The position numbers were made by a program, and so were the translations under genes. The notes beneath the pieces were generated by a model. The model ran no database searches, was not told the origin of the DNA, and saw only the letters and a program-made list of their open reading frames with translations. From the NCBI RefSeq assembly GCF_000717185.1, contig NZ_JNYE01000006.1, forward strand, positions 98,709 through 162,708: a DNA stretch of 64,000 nt, given 5' to 3'. The DNA comes from Kitasatospora phosalacinea (GTDB taxonomy: Bacteria; Actinomycetota; Actinomycetes; Streptomycetales; Streptomycetaceae). Below are positions 38,857 through 48,778 of this stretch, piece after piece; the stretch's first letter is position 1, and every line of letters starts with the position of its first letter.

Positions 38857-39264
38857 ATGCCCCCCAAGGGTCGTCAGGCTGCCGGCGCGAAGAAGATCCG
38901 CCGCAAGGAGAAGAAGAACGTCGCTCACGGGCACGCCCACATCAAGAGCACGTTCAACAACACCATCGTTTCGATCACCGACCCCTCGGGCAACGTGATC
39001 TCGTGGGCCTCCGCCGGCCACGTCGGTTTCAAGGGCTCGCGCAAGTCCACCCCGTTCGCCGCGCAGATGGCCGCCGAGGCCGCTGCCCGTCGCGCGCAGG
39101 AGCACGGCATGCGCAAGGTCGACGTCTTCGTCAAGGGTCCGGGCTCCGGCCGTGAGACCGCGATCCGCTCGCTCCAGGCCACCGGCCTGGAGGTCGGCTC
39201 GATCCAGGACGTCACCCCCACCCCGCACAACGGCTGCCGTCCGCCGAAGCGCCGCCGCGTCTGA
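38857..39264 (+). CDS. rpsK: 30S ribosomal protein S11 (uS11)
   Basis: This 135-residue platform protein shows [20 protein letters not shown] and [20 protein letters not shown], ending [15 protein letters not shown]. The rpsD gene usual in other phyla at this position is absent, as in streptomycetes generally. Confidence 0.99.
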   Translation: MPPKGRQAAGAKKIRRKEKKNVAHGHAHIKSTFNNTIVSITDPSGNVISWASAGHVGFKGSRKSTPFAAQMAAEAAARRAQEHGMRKVDVFVKGPGSGRETAIRSLQATGLEVGSIQDVTPTPHNGCRPPKRRRV

Positions 39265-39305
39265 CGCGACGCCTGGGTTCACCAGGCGGCCGGTGTTTTA
39301 AACCT

Positions 39306-39340
39306 CGTACGGGCTCCCGTTTGTCGCGGGAGCCCGTACG
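39306..39340 (+). terminator. Perfect 14-bp hairpin between rpsK and rpoA
   Basis: CGTACGGGCTCCCG pairs perfectly with CGGGAGCCCGTACG around a 7-nt loop. It lies 41 bp after rpsK and 57 bp before rpoA. It is likely a partial terminator or RNase processing stem that sets the ribosomal protein to polymerase ratio. An AT-rich TTTTAAA precedes it. Confidence 0.75.
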
Positions 39341-39397
39341 CTTGAGTTCTATCGGCATCAAATAGTGGGTGCCGAAGACAACTGGAGGATCCAGAAC

Positions 39398-40420
39398 ATG
39401 CTGATCGCTCAGCGTCCTTCGCTGACCGAAGAGGTCGTCGACGAGTTCCGCTCGCGGTTCGTGATCGAGCCGCTCGAGCCGGGCTTCGGCTACACCCTCG
39501 GCAACTCGCTCCGCCGCACGCTCCTCTCCTCGATCCCGGGTGCCGCCGTCACCAGCATCCGGATCGACGGCGTCCTGCACGAGTTCACCACCGTGCCGGG
39601 CGTCAAGGAGGACGTCACCGACCTCATCCTGAACATCAAGCAGCTGGTCGTCTCCTCGGAGCACGACGAGCCGGTCGTGATGTACCTGCGCAAGCAGGGC
39701 CCGGGTGTGGTCACCGCCGCCGACATCGCGCCCCCGGCCGGTGTCGAGGTGCACAACCCCGAGCTGGTCCTCGCCACGCTGAACGGCAAGGGCAAGCTGG
39801 AGATGGAGCTGACCGTCGAGCGCGGTCGCGGCTACGTCTCCGCCGTGCAGAACAAGGCCTCGGGCCAGGAGATCGGCCGCATCCCGGTCGACTCCATCTA
39901 CAGCCCGGTGCTCAAGGTCACCTACAAGGTCGAGGCGACCCGTGTCGAGCAGCGCACCGACTTCGACAAGCTGATCGTCGACGTCGAGACCAAGCCGGCC
40001 ATGCGTCCGCGCGACGCGATGGCCTCGGCGGGCAAGACCCTGGTCGAGCTGTTCGGCCTGGCCCGCGAGCTGAACGTCGACGCCGAGGGCATCGACATGG
40101 GCCCGTCCCCCACGGACGCCGCCCTGGCCGCGGACCTGGCGCTGCCGATCGAGGAGCTGGAACTCACCGTCCGCTCCTACAACTGCCTCAAGCGCGAGGG
40201 CATCCACACCGTGGGTGAGCTCGTCGCCCGCTCGGAGGCCGACCTGCTCGACATCCGCAACTTCGGTGCGAAGTCGATCGACGAGGTCAAGGCGAAGCTG
40301 GCCGGCATGGGCCTGGCCCTCAAGGACAGCCCGCCCGGGTTCGACCCGACCGCCGCCGCCGACGCCTTCGGCGCCGACGACCTGGACGACCAGGGCTACG
40401 CGGAGACCGAGCAGTACTGA
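39398..40420 (+). CDS. rpoA: RNA polymerase alpha subunit
   Basis: The 340-residue protein has an N-terminal assembly domain ([20 protein letters not shown], the dimerisation segment) and a C-terminal DNA/activator-binding domain ([39 protein letters not shown]). ATG 39398 is set by GGAGG ten bases upstream and the family start [12 protein letters not shown]; a GTG at 39365 is an upstream in-frame artefact. Confidence 0.99.
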   Translation: MLIAQRPSLTEEVVDEFRSRFVIEPLEPGFGYTLGNSLRRTLLSSIPGAAVTSIRIDGVLHEFTTVPGVKEDVTDLILNIKQLVVSSEHDEPVVMYLRKQGPGVVTAADIAPPAGVEVHNPELVLATLNGKGKLEMELTVERGRGYVSAVQNKASGQEIGRIPVDSIYSPVLKVTYKVEATRVEQRTDFDKLIVDVETKPAMRPRDAMASAGKTLVELFGLARELNVDAEGIDMGPSPTDAALAADLALPIEELELTVRSYNCLKREGIHTVGELVARSEADLLDIRNFGAKSIDEVKAKLAGMGLALKDSPPGFDPTAAADAFGADDLDDQGYAETEQY

Positions 40421-40427
40421 GTTTCGA

Positions 40428-40463
40428 CACCGGGGGCAGCCCTTCGCCGGGCCGCCCCCGGTG
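40428..40463 (+). terminator. Hairpin between rpoA and rplQ
   Basis: CACCGGGGGC/GCCCCCGGTG, a perfect 10-bp stem, starts seven bases after the rpoA stop; the internal sequence can extend it. It probably attenuates transcription into rplQ. Confidence 0.7.
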
Positions 40464-40547
40464 GCGTGAGAAGTCGTGCGGACGCGGTGTCCGCACGCCC
40501 GCTGCGGTACCTGGTACGGCCGTAGTCGGAGATACAAGGAGCTGAAC

Positions 40548-41021
40548 ATGCCCCGTCCCACCAAGGGTGCCCGTCTCGGCGGCGGCCCGTCCCACGAGCC
40601 GCTGCTGCTGGCCGGCCTGGCCCGCGAGCTGTTCCAGTACGGCCGCATCACCACCACCGAGGCCAAGGCCCGCCGCCTGCGCCCGCTGGCGGAGAAGCTG
40701 ATCACCAAGGCGAAGAAGGGCGACATCCACAACCGTCGCCTGGTGCGCAAGACCATCACCGACGTGTCGGTGCTGCACACCCTCTTCACCGAGATCGCCC
40801 CGCGGTTCGAGAACCGCCCCGGCGGCTACACCCGCATCACCAAGATCGGCAGCCGTCGCGGCGACAACGCCCCGATGGCCGTGATCGAGCTGGTCGAGGG
40901 CGAGATCGCCACCAAGGCGACCGTCGCCGAGGCCGAGGCCGCTGCCAAGCGCGCCGTCAAGGAGGCCGAGCAGGCCGCCGAGACCAAGGCCGACGAGGCC
41001 GCCGAGACCACCGAGGCCTGA
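40548..41021 (+). CDS. rplQ: 50S ribosomal protein L17 (bL17)
   Basis: The 157-residue protein begins [20 protein letters not shown] and has [20 protein letters not shown]. After about residue 118 there is an Ala/Glu/Lys-rich helical extension usual in actinobacteria. ATG 40548 follows AAGGAGCTG; the upstream in-frame ATG region is non-coding. Confidence 0.98.
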   Translation: MPRPTKGARLGGGPSHEPLLLAGLARELFQYGRITTTEAKARRLRPLAEKLITKAKKGDIHNRRLVRKTITDVSVLHTLFTEIAPRFENRPGGYTRITKIGSRRGDNAPMAVIELVEGEIATKATVAEAEAAAKRAVKEAEQAAETKADEAAETTEA

Positions 41022-41042
41022 GCCTCCGCGTAGGTCTTCGTC

Positions 41043-41079
41043 CGGGCCCGTTCTCCCGCTCGTCGGGGGAGCGGGCCCG
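41043..41079 (+). terminator. Terminator after rplQ
   Basis: CGGGCCCG and CGGGCCCG arms pair, extended by TCTCCC/GGGGGA, in a strong hairpin 20 bp after the rplQ stop. It closes the alpha operon. Confidence 0.8.
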
Positions 41080-41128
41080 TTCGCATCTCAGCCACGAGGC
41101 ATCTCAGCTACGGGACAGGGGAGTTGGA

Positions 41129-42034
41129 GTGGTGAACGACTGCGCGGAGCTGCCGCCGGTGAAGGACGGCCCGGCGGACGGGCACACCCGGGTCAGGCTG
41201 GACCTCGCCTACCACGGCGCGGAGTTCTCCGGCTGGGCCCGGCAGCGCGAACGGCGCACCGTGCAGGGCGAGCTGGAGGACGCGCTGCGGATCGTGCTGC
41301 GCAGCGAGGAGAACTTCCCGCTGACCGTCGCGGGCCGCACCGACGCCGGGGTGCACGCCCGCGGCCAGGTCGCGCACGTCGACCTGCCGGACGCGCTGTG
41401 GGCCCAGCACGGCGCGAAGCTGCTGCGCCGCCTGGCCGGGCGGCTGCCCGCCGACGTCCGGGTGTACCGGGTCTCCGAGGCCCCGCACGGCTTCGACGCC
41501 CGGTTCGCCGCGGTCTGGCGCCGCTACGCGTACCGGGTGGCCGACCACCCGGGCGGGGTCGACCCGCTGCTGCGCGGGCACGTGCTGTGGCACGACCGGC
41601 CGCTCGACCTGGAGAAGATGAACGAGGCGGCCCGGCTGCTGGTCGGCGAGCACGACTTCGCGGCGTACTGCAAGAAGCGCGAGGGCGCCACCACCATCCG
41701 CACCCTGCTGGAGCTGTACTGGGAGCGGGTGCCGATCGACCCGTACGCGGCCCAGGAGGGTTCGCTGGCGGTGGCCACCGTGCGGGCGGACGCGTTCTGC
41801 CACAACATGGTGCGCTCGCTGGTCGGCGCGATGCTGCTGGTCGGCGACGGGCACCGGCCGGTGGAGTTCCCGGGGGAGGTGCTGGCGGGCGGGGTGCGGA
41901 ACTCGGCGGTCAACGTGATCCGGCCGCACGGCCTGACGCTGGAGGAGGTCGGCTACCCGGCCGACGAGCTGCTCGCCGAGCGCAACCGGGTCTCGCGCCG
42001 GCTGCGGACGCTGGGGGAGCCGGCCGCCGGCTGA
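41129..42034 (+). CDS. truA: tRNA pseudouridine(38-40) synthase
   Basis: TruA isomerises uridines in the anticodon stem. The catalytic Asp lies in [20 protein letters not shown] near residue 75. [16 protein letters not shown] and [15 protein letters not shown] are family signatures. Length 301 is slightly above the E. coli enzyme. GTG 41129 is followed at once by GTG 41132; the AGGGGAG upstream fits either. truA commonly follows rplQ. Confidence 0.97.
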   Translation: MVNDCAELPPVKDGPADGHTRVRLDLAYHGAEFSGWARQRERRTVQGELEDALRIVLRSEENFPLTVAGRTDAGVHARGQVAHVDLPDALWAQHGAKLLRRLAGRLPADVRVYRVSEAPHGFDARFAAVWRRYAYRVADHPGGVDPLLRGHVLWHDRPLDLEKMNEAARLLVGEHDFAAYCKKREGATTIRTLLELYWERVPIDPYAAQEGSLAVATVRADAFCHNMVRSLVGAMLLVGDGHRPVEFPGEVLAGGVRNSAVNVIRPHGLTLEEVGYPADELLAERNRVSRRLRTLGEPAAG

Positions 42035-42075
42035 CGCCCCGGCCGGGCCCGGAGCGGGCCCGGCCGGGGGCGGGG

Positions 42076-43152
42076 TCAGTGCGCGGAGGGGCTCGCGGCG
42101 GCCGAGGGCCCCGGGCTCGCCGAGCTGCCGGGGGAGGCCGCGGCCCCGCCCTGCAGCTCCGCCAGCGCCTGCTGGCCGCGGGCCAGCAGGACGGCCTGGG
42201 CGTACTCGGCGATGTCGCGGGCGGCCTGCGGCGCGGCGGTGTCGCCGGACGCGACCGGGGTGTTGCCGAGCGGACCGGCCACCGTCAGGTACAGGTAGCG
42301 CCCGTACACGGCCTGGTTGGTGACGCAGGTGACGTTCTGGCAGAACGGCTGCTTGGTGGCGGTCAGCGAGAGCACGCTGCCCGCCCCGGCCTCCCGCGAA
42401 CGGTCGGCGGCGGCCTTGTCCGGCAGGTCGGCGATGGCGACGGTGACGCCGAGGTTGCCGCTGGTGTACGTCGCCCGGTGGATGTGCAGGCACTTGTTGG
42501 TCACCAGGATCTGGCCGATGTCCGGGGTGACCGCCTCCTCGCAGTGGCCGAGCTTGGTGTTGCTGGTCACCGTCTTGACGTACGTCCGGCCGTTGAGGGT
42601 GATCTGGTCCTGCGGGAAGAACGCGGCGGAGTTGATCGGCGCGGTGTCGTACTTGGTGTTGCTGAGCACGTCGACGGCGGTGGCGGGCAGCGTCTCGCTC
42701 GGCGAGGGCGAGGCGGTCACGCTCGGCGTCGGGTCGGCCACCGGGTCCTTGTCGCCCTTGGAGACCAGCACGGTGGCGGTGACGATGCCGCCCACCACGA
42801 GCACCGCCAGGACGCCGCCGATGACCAGCTGCATCCGCTTGCGCCGCCGCCGGGCGTTCTCGTTGCCCTCCGCGAGGGCCTGCCAGTCCGGCCCGCTCGG
42901 GTTGATCGGGTTGATCGGGGCGACCGGCTGCTGGAACTGCCCGGCCGGGTAGCCGTAGCCGTCCTGCGGCGGGTACCCGTAGCCGGCGCCGCCCTGCGGC
43001 TGGTGCTGCTGCGGGTGCGGTTGGCCTGCAGGCGCGTAGGGCTGCTGGTACGGCGCAGCGCCTTGCTGCGGGAACTGCGGGAACTGTTGCGCAGCGGGCT
43101 GCTGCGGCGGTTGTTCGCCGGACTCGGGGAGGTTCGCCGACCCATCGCTCAT
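42076..43152 (-). CDS. Membrane-anchored secreted protein, Pro/Gln-rich N-terminus, function unknown
   Basis: The 358-residue product has a cytoplasmic Pro/Gln/Tyr-rich N-terminus (about 100 residues), a basic stop-transfer (RRRRKRMQ), one membrane helix (LVIGGVLAVLVVGGIVTATVLV) and a Ser/Thr/Pro linker. An extracellular domain of about 200 residues holds four cysteines (GHCEEA, NKCLHI, PFCQNVTC) and a low-complexity tail. I do not recognise the domain. A -10-like TATTAT lies 8 nt before the ATG, suggesting a leaderless transcript. It converges on truA and diverges from the ABC-F gene. Confidence 0.8.
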   Translation of the reverse strand: MSDGSANLPESGEQPPQQPAAQQFPQFPQQGAAPYQQPYAPAGQPHPQQHQPQGGAGYGYPPQDGYGYPAGQFQQPVAPINPINPSGPDWQALAEGNENARRRRKRMQLVIGGVLAVLVVGGIVTATVLVSKGDKDPVADPTPSVTASPSPSETLPATAVDVLSNTKYDTAPINSAAFFPQDQITLNGRTYVKTVTSNTKLGHCEEAVTPDIGQILVTNKCLHIHRATYTSGNLGVTVAIADLPDKAAADRSREAGAGSVLSLTATKQPFCQNVTCVTNQAVYGRYLYLTVAGPLGNTPVASGDTAAPQAARDIAEYAQAVLLARGQQALAELQGGAAASPGSSASPGPSAAASPSAH

Positions 43153-43257
43153 AGGCGCGAATAATAGGGCATCGCCGCCGGGCGGCTGCGGGGTGTGTGC
43201 CGTATCGATGCGTAAACGGCTTGGGCCGGGGCGGAACGCTTGGCACAATCCGTAGAC

Positions 43258-44916
43258 ATGGGACATGTCGAGATCTCGCACCTTGAGTACTACCTGCCGG
43301 ACGGGCGGGTGCTGTTCGACGACGCGTCCTTCCGGGTCGGCGAGGGCGCGGCCGTCGCGCTGGTCGGCGCGAACGGCGCCGGCAAGACCACGCTGCTGCG
43401 GATGATCGCGGGCGACACGCAGCCGCACGGCGGCTCGGTGACGGTCACCGGCGGGCTGGGCGTGATGCGCCAGTTCGTCGGCACCACCGGCCGGGAGAGC
43501 ACCGAGGAGGCCCCGGGCGCGCTGCCCGCCGACGCCTCGGTGCGCGACCTGCTGGTCTCCGTCGCCCCGAAGCGGATCGCCGACGCGGCCCGCGCGGTGG
43601 ACGCCGCGGAGCTCGCGATGATCGCCCAGGACGACGAGAAGTCGCAGATGGCCTACGCCCAGGCGCTGTCCGACTGGTCGGACGCCGGCGGCTACGAGTA
43701 CGAGGCGGACTGGGACGTCTGCACGGTGGCCGCCCTCGGCGTGCCCTTCGAGCGGGCCCAGTGGCGCGGCCTGAACACGCTCTCCGGCGGCGAGCAGAAG
43801 CGGCTGGTGCTGGAGGCGCTGCTGCGCGGCCCGGACGAGGTGCTGCTGCTCGACGAGCCGGACAACTACCTGGACGTGCCGGGCAAGCGCTGGCTGGAGG
43901 AGGCCATCCGGGCCACCTCCAAGACGGTGCTGTACATCTCGCACGACCGCGAGCTGCTCTCCCGCACCGCCGAGAAGATCATCGCGGTGGAGTCCGGCGC
44001 GACCGGCTCCAGCGTCTGGGTGCACGGCGGCGGCTTCGACACCTTCCACGAGGCCCGCAAGGCCCGCTTCGAGCGCTTCGAGGAGCTGCGCCGCCGCTGG
44101 GACGAGGAGCACGCCAAGCTGAAGAAGCTGGTGGTGACCCTCCGCCAGGCGGCCGCGGTCAGCCACGAGATGGCCTCCCGGTACGCCGCCGCGCAGACCA
44201 GGCTGAGGAAGTTCGAGGAGGCCGGCCCGCCCGAGGCGCCGCCGCGCGAGCAGTCGATCACCATGCGGCTCAAGGGCGGCCGCACCGGCGTGCGGGCCTT
44301 CACCATGCAGGGCCTGGAGCTGTCCGGCCTGATGCAGCCCTTCGACCTGGAGGTCTTCTACGGCGAGCGGGTCGCGGTGCTGGGCTCCAACGGCTCCGGC
44401 AAGTCGCACTTCCTGCGCCTGCTGGCCGGGGACGGGTCGGTGCGGCACGGCGGCGAGTGGAAGCTCGGCGCCCGGGTGGTGCCGGGCCACTTCCGGCAGA
44501 CCCACGCCCACCCGGAGCTGCTCGGCCGCACCGTCCGCTCGATCGTCGAGGAGGAGCACGCGCTCTCCCGCGGCGCGGCGATGTCCGCGCTGCGCCGCTA
44601 CGAGCTGGACCGGCAGGAGGAGCAGAAGTTCGAGTCGCTGTCCGGCGGGCAGCAGGCCCGGCTGATGATCCTCAAGCTGGAGCTGTCCGGCTCGACGGCG
44701 CTGCTGCTGGACGAGCCGACCGACAACCTGGACCTGGAGAGCGCCGAGGCCCTCCAGCAGGGCCTGGAGGCGTTCGACGGCACGGTGCTGTGCGTCACCC
44801 ACGACCGCTGGTTCGCCCGCAGCTTCGACCGCTTCCTGGTGTTCGGCTCGGACGGCCGGGTCTACGAGGCCCCGGAGCCGGTCTGGGACGAGGCCCGGGT
44901 CGTCCGGGACCGCTGA
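43258..44916 (+). CDS. ABC-F family ATPase
   Basis: Two ATP-binding cassettes in one chain and no membrane domain define ABC-F proteins, which act on ribosomes. Cassette 1 has Walker A GANGAGKT at 37-44, LSGGEQKR and LLLDEPDNYLD. Cassette 2 has GSNGSGKS, LSGGQQAR and LLLDEPTDNLD. The linker (about residues 245-340) is helical and charged. The length of 552 residues is typical. Whether it protects from an antibiotic or serves general translation is unclear; its place among ribosomal genes favours the latter. ATG 43258 lies 8 nt after a -10-like CACAAT with TTGGGC 17 bp further up, so the mRNA may be leaderless. TTG 43240 is rejected as start. Confidence 0.93.
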   Translation: MGHVEISHLEYYLPDGRVLFDDASFRVGEGAAVALVGANGAGKTTLLRMIAGDTQPHGGSVTVTGGLGVMRQFVGTTGRESTEEAPGALPADASVRDLLVSVAPKRIADAARAVDAAELAMIAQDDEKSQMAYAQALSDWSDAGGYEYEADWDVCTVAALGVPFERAQWRGLNTLSGGEQKRLVLEALLRGPDEVLLLDEPDNYLDVPGKRWLEEAIRATSKTVLYISHDRELLSRTAEKIIAVESGATGSSVWVHGGGFDTFHEARKARFERFEELRRRWDEEHAKLKKLVVTLRQAAAVSHEMASRYAAAQTRLRKFEEAGPPEAPPREQSITMRLKGGRTGVRAFTMQGLELSGLMQPFDLEVFYGERVAVLGSNGSGKSHFLRLLAGDGSVRHGGEWKLGARVVPGHFRQTHAHPELLGRTVRSIVEEEHALSRGAAMSALRRYELDRQEEQKFESLSGGQQARLMILKLELSGSTALLLDEPTDNLDLESAEALQQGLEAFDGTVLCVTHDRWFARSFDRFLVFGSDGRVYEAPEPVWDEARVVRDR

Positions 44917-44942
44917 ACCGCGGGCCGTCACGCCGGGCCGGT

Positions 44943-44972
44943 TTGGATTCCGCCCCACCGGCCCGGTAAGGT
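44943..44972 (+). promoter_or_regulatory. rplM promoter
   Basis: -35 TTGGAT (44943-44948), 18-bp spacer, -10 TAAGGT (44967-44972). It leaves a leader of about 165 nt before rplM. Confidence 0.7.
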
Positions 44973-45003
44973 TGGCGGCTGTTGTGCGTATTGGCTCGCT
45001 CTA

Positions 45004-45015
45004 TCTCACGTGAGA
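45004..45015. promoter_or_regulatory. 12-bp perfect palindrome in the rplM leader
   Basis: TCTCACGTGAGA is centred on CACGTG, about 30 bp after the expected transcription start and 130 bp before rplM. It could be an operator or part of an RNA fold. Confidence 0.35.
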
Positions 45016-45145
45016 GGTCGGTACGCCGGAGACGACAGGCCGAACTCCAGCGGCTGCCCGAATTGCGTCCGGGCGGATCGGTTGGAGGCCCCGGGCCTTG
45101 GTGCTCCTGTCAGGACCCACTCACTGAAAAGCGAAGGCTACGACC

Positions 45146-45589
45146 GTGCGTACGTACAGCCCCAAGCCCGGCGACGTCCAGCGTCAGTGGCACGTCATCG
45201 ACGCGACCGACGTCGTGCTCGGCCGCCTGGCCTCCCAGGCCGCCAACCTCCTGCGGGGCAAGCACAAGGCGATCTACGCGCCGCACGTTGACACTGGTGA
45301 CTTCGTCATCATCATCAACGCCGACAAGGTGCACCTCTCGGGCAACAAGAAGACCCAGAAGCTGGCCTACCGCCACAGCGGCTTCCCGGGCGGTCTCCGC
45401 TCGGTCCGCTACGACGACCTGCTCGCGAACAACCCGGAGAAGGCCGTCGAGAAGGCCATCAAGGGCATGGTTCCGAAGAACAGCCTGGGCCGTCAGATGC
45501 TCTCGAAGCTGAAGGTCTACTCGGGCGACCAGCACCCGCACGCTGCGCAGCAGCCGGTGCCGTTCGAGATCACCCAGGTCGCGCAGTAA
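45146..45589 (+). CDS. rplM: 50S ribosomal protein L13 (uL13)
   Basis: The 147-residue early-assembly protein is identified by [20 protein letters not shown] and [22 protein letters not shown] 45146 starts [15 protein letters not shown]. rpsI follows after 47 bp, the usual pair. Confidence 0.99.
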   Translation: MRTYSPKPGDVQRQWHVIDATDVVLGRLASQAANLLRGKHKAIYAPHVDTGDFVIIINADKVHLSGNKKTQKLAYRHSGFPGGLRSVRYDDLLANNPEKAVEKAIKGMVPKNSLGRQMLSKLKVYSGDQHPHAAQQPVPFEITQVAQ

Positions 45590-45636
45590 TTCCGGCCACC
45601 CACACCCCAACTGACGTAGAAGAGCTGAGGAACACC

Positions 45637-46143
45637 GTGGCCGAGACTGCCATCGAGAGCACCCTCGAGGTCGAGTTCGACGACGAGAACGTCGACGAGT
45701 ACACCACCGAGACCGAGTACACCACCGAGTCGCTGGCCGGCCGCTTCGGCGAGGCCGTTCCCGGCGCCGGCCTCGGCCGCCGCAAGGAGGCGATCGCCCG
45801 CGTGCGCATCGTCCCCGGCACCGGCCAGTGGAAGATCAACGGTCGCACCCTGGAGAACTACTTCCCCAACAAGGTGCACCAGCAGACCGTGAACGAGCCC
45901 TTCAAGCTCCTGGAGCTGGACGGCCGTTACGACGTCATCGCCCGCATCGCCGGCGGCGGCGTCTCCGGCCAGGCCTACGCGCTGCGCCTCGGCGTCGCCC
46001 GTGCGCTGAACGAGGCGGACGTGGACAACAACCGCGGCCCGCTCAAGAAGGCCGGCTTCCTGACCCGCGACTCGCGCGCCGTCGAGCGCAAGAAGGCCGG
46101 TCTCAAGAAGGCCCGCAAGGCGCCGCAGTACAGCAAGCGCTAA
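45637..46143 (+). CDS. rpsI: 30S ribosomal protein S9 (uS9)
   Basis: The conserved part begins near residue 48 ([20 protein letters not shown]) and ends in the tRNA-touching RKAPQYSKR tail. An acidic, Thr/Glu-rich N-terminal extension of about 45 residues ([18 protein letters not shown]) is normal for actinobacteria. Start GTG 45637 follows AGAGCTGAGGAAC. Confidence 0.99.
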   Translation: MAETAIESTLEVEFDDENVDEYTTETEYTTESLAGRFGEAVPGAGLGRRKEAIARVRIVPGTGQWKINGRTLENYFPNKVHQQTVNEPFKLLELDGRYDVIARIAGGGVSGQAYALRLGVARALNEADVDNNRGPLKKAGFLTRDSRAVERKKAGLKKARKAPQYSKR

Positions 46144-46164
46144 TCGCACCCTTCATGCGATCCT

Positions 46165-46193
46165 CGCCCCGGAGCACTCTGTGCTCCGGGGCG
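46165..46193 (+). terminator. Terminator after rpsI
   Basis: CGCCCCGGAGCAC pairs perfectly with GTGCTCCGGGGCG around a 3-nt loop, followed by TTGT. It is 21 bp after the rpsI stop. Confidence 0.9.
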
Positions 46194-46277
46194 TTGTGCC
46201 TCCCGGACCGGTGCGGAGTCCGCGGGGCGGCACCACCCGAGCCCACCACCGGCGCGACAGGACGGACGAACGCGAAC

Positions 46278-47642
46278 ATGGCACGACTCTTCGGTACGGA
46301 CGGGGTGCGCGGGGTGGCCAACGAGGGCCTGACCGCCGAACTGGCGCTCGGCCTCTCGGTGGCCGCCGCGCATGTGCTCGGGGACGCCAACGCGTTCGAG
46401 GGGCACCGGCCGGTGGCCGTGGTCGGCCGCGACCCCCGGGCGTCCGGAGAGTTCCTGGAGGCCGCGGTGATCGCCGGCCTGGCCAGCGCCGGGGTGGACG
46501 TGCTGCGGGTCGGCGTGCTGCCCACCCCCGCGGTGGCGTACCTGACCGGCGCGCTGGGCGCCGACTTCGGCGTGATGCTCTCCGCCAGCCACAACGCGAT
46601 GCCCGACAACGGCATCAAGTTCCTCGCCCGCGGCGGCCACAAGCTGGACGACGCGCTGGAGGACGCCATCGAGGCGCACCACCGCCGCTACGGCGCCGGC
46701 GAGGAGACCTGGAAGCGCCCCACCGGCGCGGCGGTCGGCCGGGTCCGCCAGTACAACGAGGGCTTCGACCGGTACGTGGCGCACCTGGTCGCGGTGCTGC
46801 CGAACCGGCTCGACGGGGTGCGGGTCGTCATCGACGGCGCGCACGGCGCGGCCGCCCGGGTCGCCCCGGAGGCGTTCGCCCGGGCCGGGGCCGAGGTGGT
46901 GTTCACCCTGGGCACCGAGCCGACCGGCCTGAACATCAACGACGGCGTCGGCTCCACCCACCTGGACAAGCTGCGCGCCGCGATGAAGGAGCACCGCGCC
47001 GACCTGGGCATCGCCCTGGACGGCGACGCCGACCGCTGCCTGGCCGCCGACGCGGACGGCAACGAGGTCGACGGCGACCAGATCATCGCGATCCTGGCGG
47101 TCGCCATGAAGGAGGCCGGCACGCTGCGCCGCAACACCGCCGTCGCCACCGTGATGTCGAACCTGGGCTTCACCCTGGCGATGGAGCGCGAGGGCGTCGA
47201 ACTGGTGCGGACCGCGGTCGGCGACCGGTACGTGCTGGAGGAGATGAAGCAGCACGGCTACGCGCTGGGCGGCGAGCAGTCCGGCCACGTCATCCTGCTG
47301 GACCACGCCACCACCGGCGACGGCACCCTGACCGGCCTGATGCTGGGCGCCCGGCTGGCCGCGACCAAGCAGCCGCTGGCGGACCTGGCCGCGGTGATGA
47401 CCCGGCTGCCGCAGGTCATGATCAACGTCAAGGGCGTGGACAAGAACCGGGTGGAGTCCTGCGCCGAGCTGCAGGCCGCGGTCGCCGCGGCGGAGGCCGA
47501 GCTCGGCACCACCGGCCGGGTGCTGCTGCGCAAGTCCGGCACCGAGCCGCTGGTGCGGGTGATGGTCGAGGCGGTCGGCCACGAGCAGGCGCAGGACGTC
47601 TGCCAGCGGCTCGCCGACGCGGTGCGGCTGCACCTGGGCTGA
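46278..47642 (+). CDS. glmM: Phosphoglucosamine mutase
   Basis: GlmM converts glucosamine-6-phosphate to glucosamine-1-phosphate for UDP-GlcNAc synthesis. The phospho-serine loop is [15 protein letters not shown] (Ser near residue 102), the metal loop is LDGDADRC, the sugar-binding loop is GGEQSGH and the phosphate-binding site is [12 protein letters not shown]. 454 residues. ATG 46278 starts [17 protein letters not shown]. glmS, the preceding step, lies 1.1 kb downstream. Confidence 0.98.
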   Translation: MARLFGTDGVRGVANEGLTAELALGLSVAAAHVLGDANAFEGHRPVAVVGRDPRASGEFLEAAVIAGLASAGVDVLRVGVLPTPAVAYLTGALGADFGVMLSASHNAMPDNGIKFLARGGHKLDDALEDAIEAHHRRYGAGEETWKRPTGAAVGRVRQYNEGFDRYVAHLVAVLPNRLDGVRVVIDGAHGAAARVAPEAFARAGAEVVFTLGTEPTGLNINDGVGSTHLDKLRAAMKEHRADLGIALDGDADRCLAADADGNEVDGDQIIAILAVAMKEAGTLRRNTAVATVMSNLGFTLAMEREGVELVRTAVGDRYVLEEMKQHGYALGGEQSGHVILLDHATTGDGTLTGLMLGARLAATKQPLADLAAVMTRLPQVMINVKGVDKNRVESCAELQAAVAAAEAELGTTGRVLLRKSGTEPLVRVMVEAVGHEQAQDVCQRLADAVRLHLG

Positions 47643-47652
47643 GTCCGCCCCG

Positions 47653-47677
47653 GGGGGGAGGGGCCCGCCCTCCCCCC
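47653..47677. terminator. Bidirectional terminator between glmM and coaA
   Basis: GGGGGGAGGG pairs with CCCTCCCCCC around a 5-nt loop in the 44-bp gap between two convergent genes. Confidence 0.75.
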
Positions 47678-47686
47678 GACGCGGGC

Positions 47687-48679
47687 TCAGAGCTTGCGCA
47701 GCAGCGCCCGGCGGACCTTGTGGTCCTGGCCCTTCTGCAGCACCAGGGTGGCCCGGCCGCGGGTCGGCAGCACGTTCTCCAGCAGGTTGGGGCGGTTGAT
47801 GGTCCGCCAGACCTGGCGGCCGTAGTCCATCGCCTCCTCCTCGGGCACCTCGGTGAAGCGCCGGAAGTAGGAGTTCGGGTCCTGGAAGGCGGTCTGCCGC
47901 AGCTTGCGGAACCGGTCCAGGTACCAGGCCTCGATGTCGTCGGTGCGGGCGTCGACGTAGATGGAGAAGTCGAAGTAGTCGGCGACCGCCATCCTGGTCC
48001 GGCCGTCGGTGCCGGGCAGGGCGGGCTGCAGCACGTTCAGGCCCTCGACGATCAGGATGTCGGGGCGCTCCACCACCAGCCGCTCGTCCGGCACGATGTC
48101 GTACACCAGGTGCGAGTACACCGGCGCGGTGACCCGGTCCTTGCCCGCCTTCACGTCCGCGACGAAGCGCATCAGCGCCCGCCGGTCGTACGACTCGGGG
48201 AAGCCCTTGCGGGCCATCAGGCCGCGGCGGCGCAGCTCCGCGTTGGGCAGCAGGAAGCCGTCGGTGGTGACCAGCTCGACCCGCGGGTGCTCGGGCCAGC
48301 GGGCCAGCAGCGCCTGCAGCAGGCGGGCGGTGGTGGACTTGCCGACCGCGACGGACCCGGCCACGCCGATGATGAACGGCGTGCGGACCCGCTCGGTGTC
48401 GGGCGTGTCGAGGAAGCTCCCGATCGCGCCGCGCAGCTCGTGGGTGGCGTGCACGTACAGGTTCAGCAGGCGCGACAGCGGCAGGTAGACGTCCCGGACC
48501 TCGTCGAGGTCCAGGGCGGTGCCGAGGCCGCGCAGGCGCTCGACCTCCTCGGCGGTCAGCGGCAGCGGGGTGCGCTCGCGCAGCGCGCTCCACTCGGCGC
48601 GGTCCAGATCCACGTACGGGGAAGGGGTGGGCGCGGGGGGCGCACCCTTCGTACAGAGTTCGGTCAGCACGGTGTCCAT
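47687..48679 (-). CDS. coaA: Pantothenate kinase, type I
   Basis: CoaA phosphorylates pantothenate, the first and controlling step of CoA synthesis. The P-loop is [15 protein letters not shown] near residue 107, with [19 protein letters not shown] and the C-terminal RANLVL-equivalent [12 protein letters not shown]. The length of 330 matches the family. ATG 48679 is the family start. It is divergent from glmS with a 99-bp gap. Confidence 0.97.
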   Translation of the reverse strand: MDTVLTELCTKGAPPAPTPSPYVDLDRAEWSALRERTPLPLTAEEVERLRGLGTALDLDEVRDVYLPLSRLLNLYVHATHELRGAIGSFLDTPDTERVRTPFIIGVAGSVAVGKSTTARLLQALLARWPEHPRVELVTTDGFLLPNAELRRRGLMARKGFPESYDRRALMRFVADVKAGKDRVTAPVYSHLVYDIVPDERLVVERPDILIVEGLNVLQPALPGTDGRTRMAVADYFDFSIYVDARTDDIEAWYLDRFRKLRQTAFQDPNSYFRRFTEVPEEEAMDYGRQVWRTINRPNLLENVLPTRGRATLVLQKGQDHKVRRALLRKL

Positions 48680-48765
48680 TGTGGGCCGTCCGCCGGGTAC
48701 CGGGGGCTGTGGTGTCGGTCACCCGGTGTGGTCATCCGACCGCTCGGGGGTCGAACGTCCGCACA

Positions 48766-48778
48766 TATGCTGGCGCAC
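48766..48778 (+). promoter_or_regulatory. Leaderless-type -10 before glmS
   Basis: TATGCT (48766-48771) ends 7 nt before the glmS ATG and there is no Shine-Dalgarno sequence. No clear -35 was seen. Confidence 0.45.

Noticed and set aside
43240..43257. TTG start six codons upstream for the ABC-F gene
   Set aside because: The TTG lies within the likely -10 region, and ATG 43258 gives the usual start.
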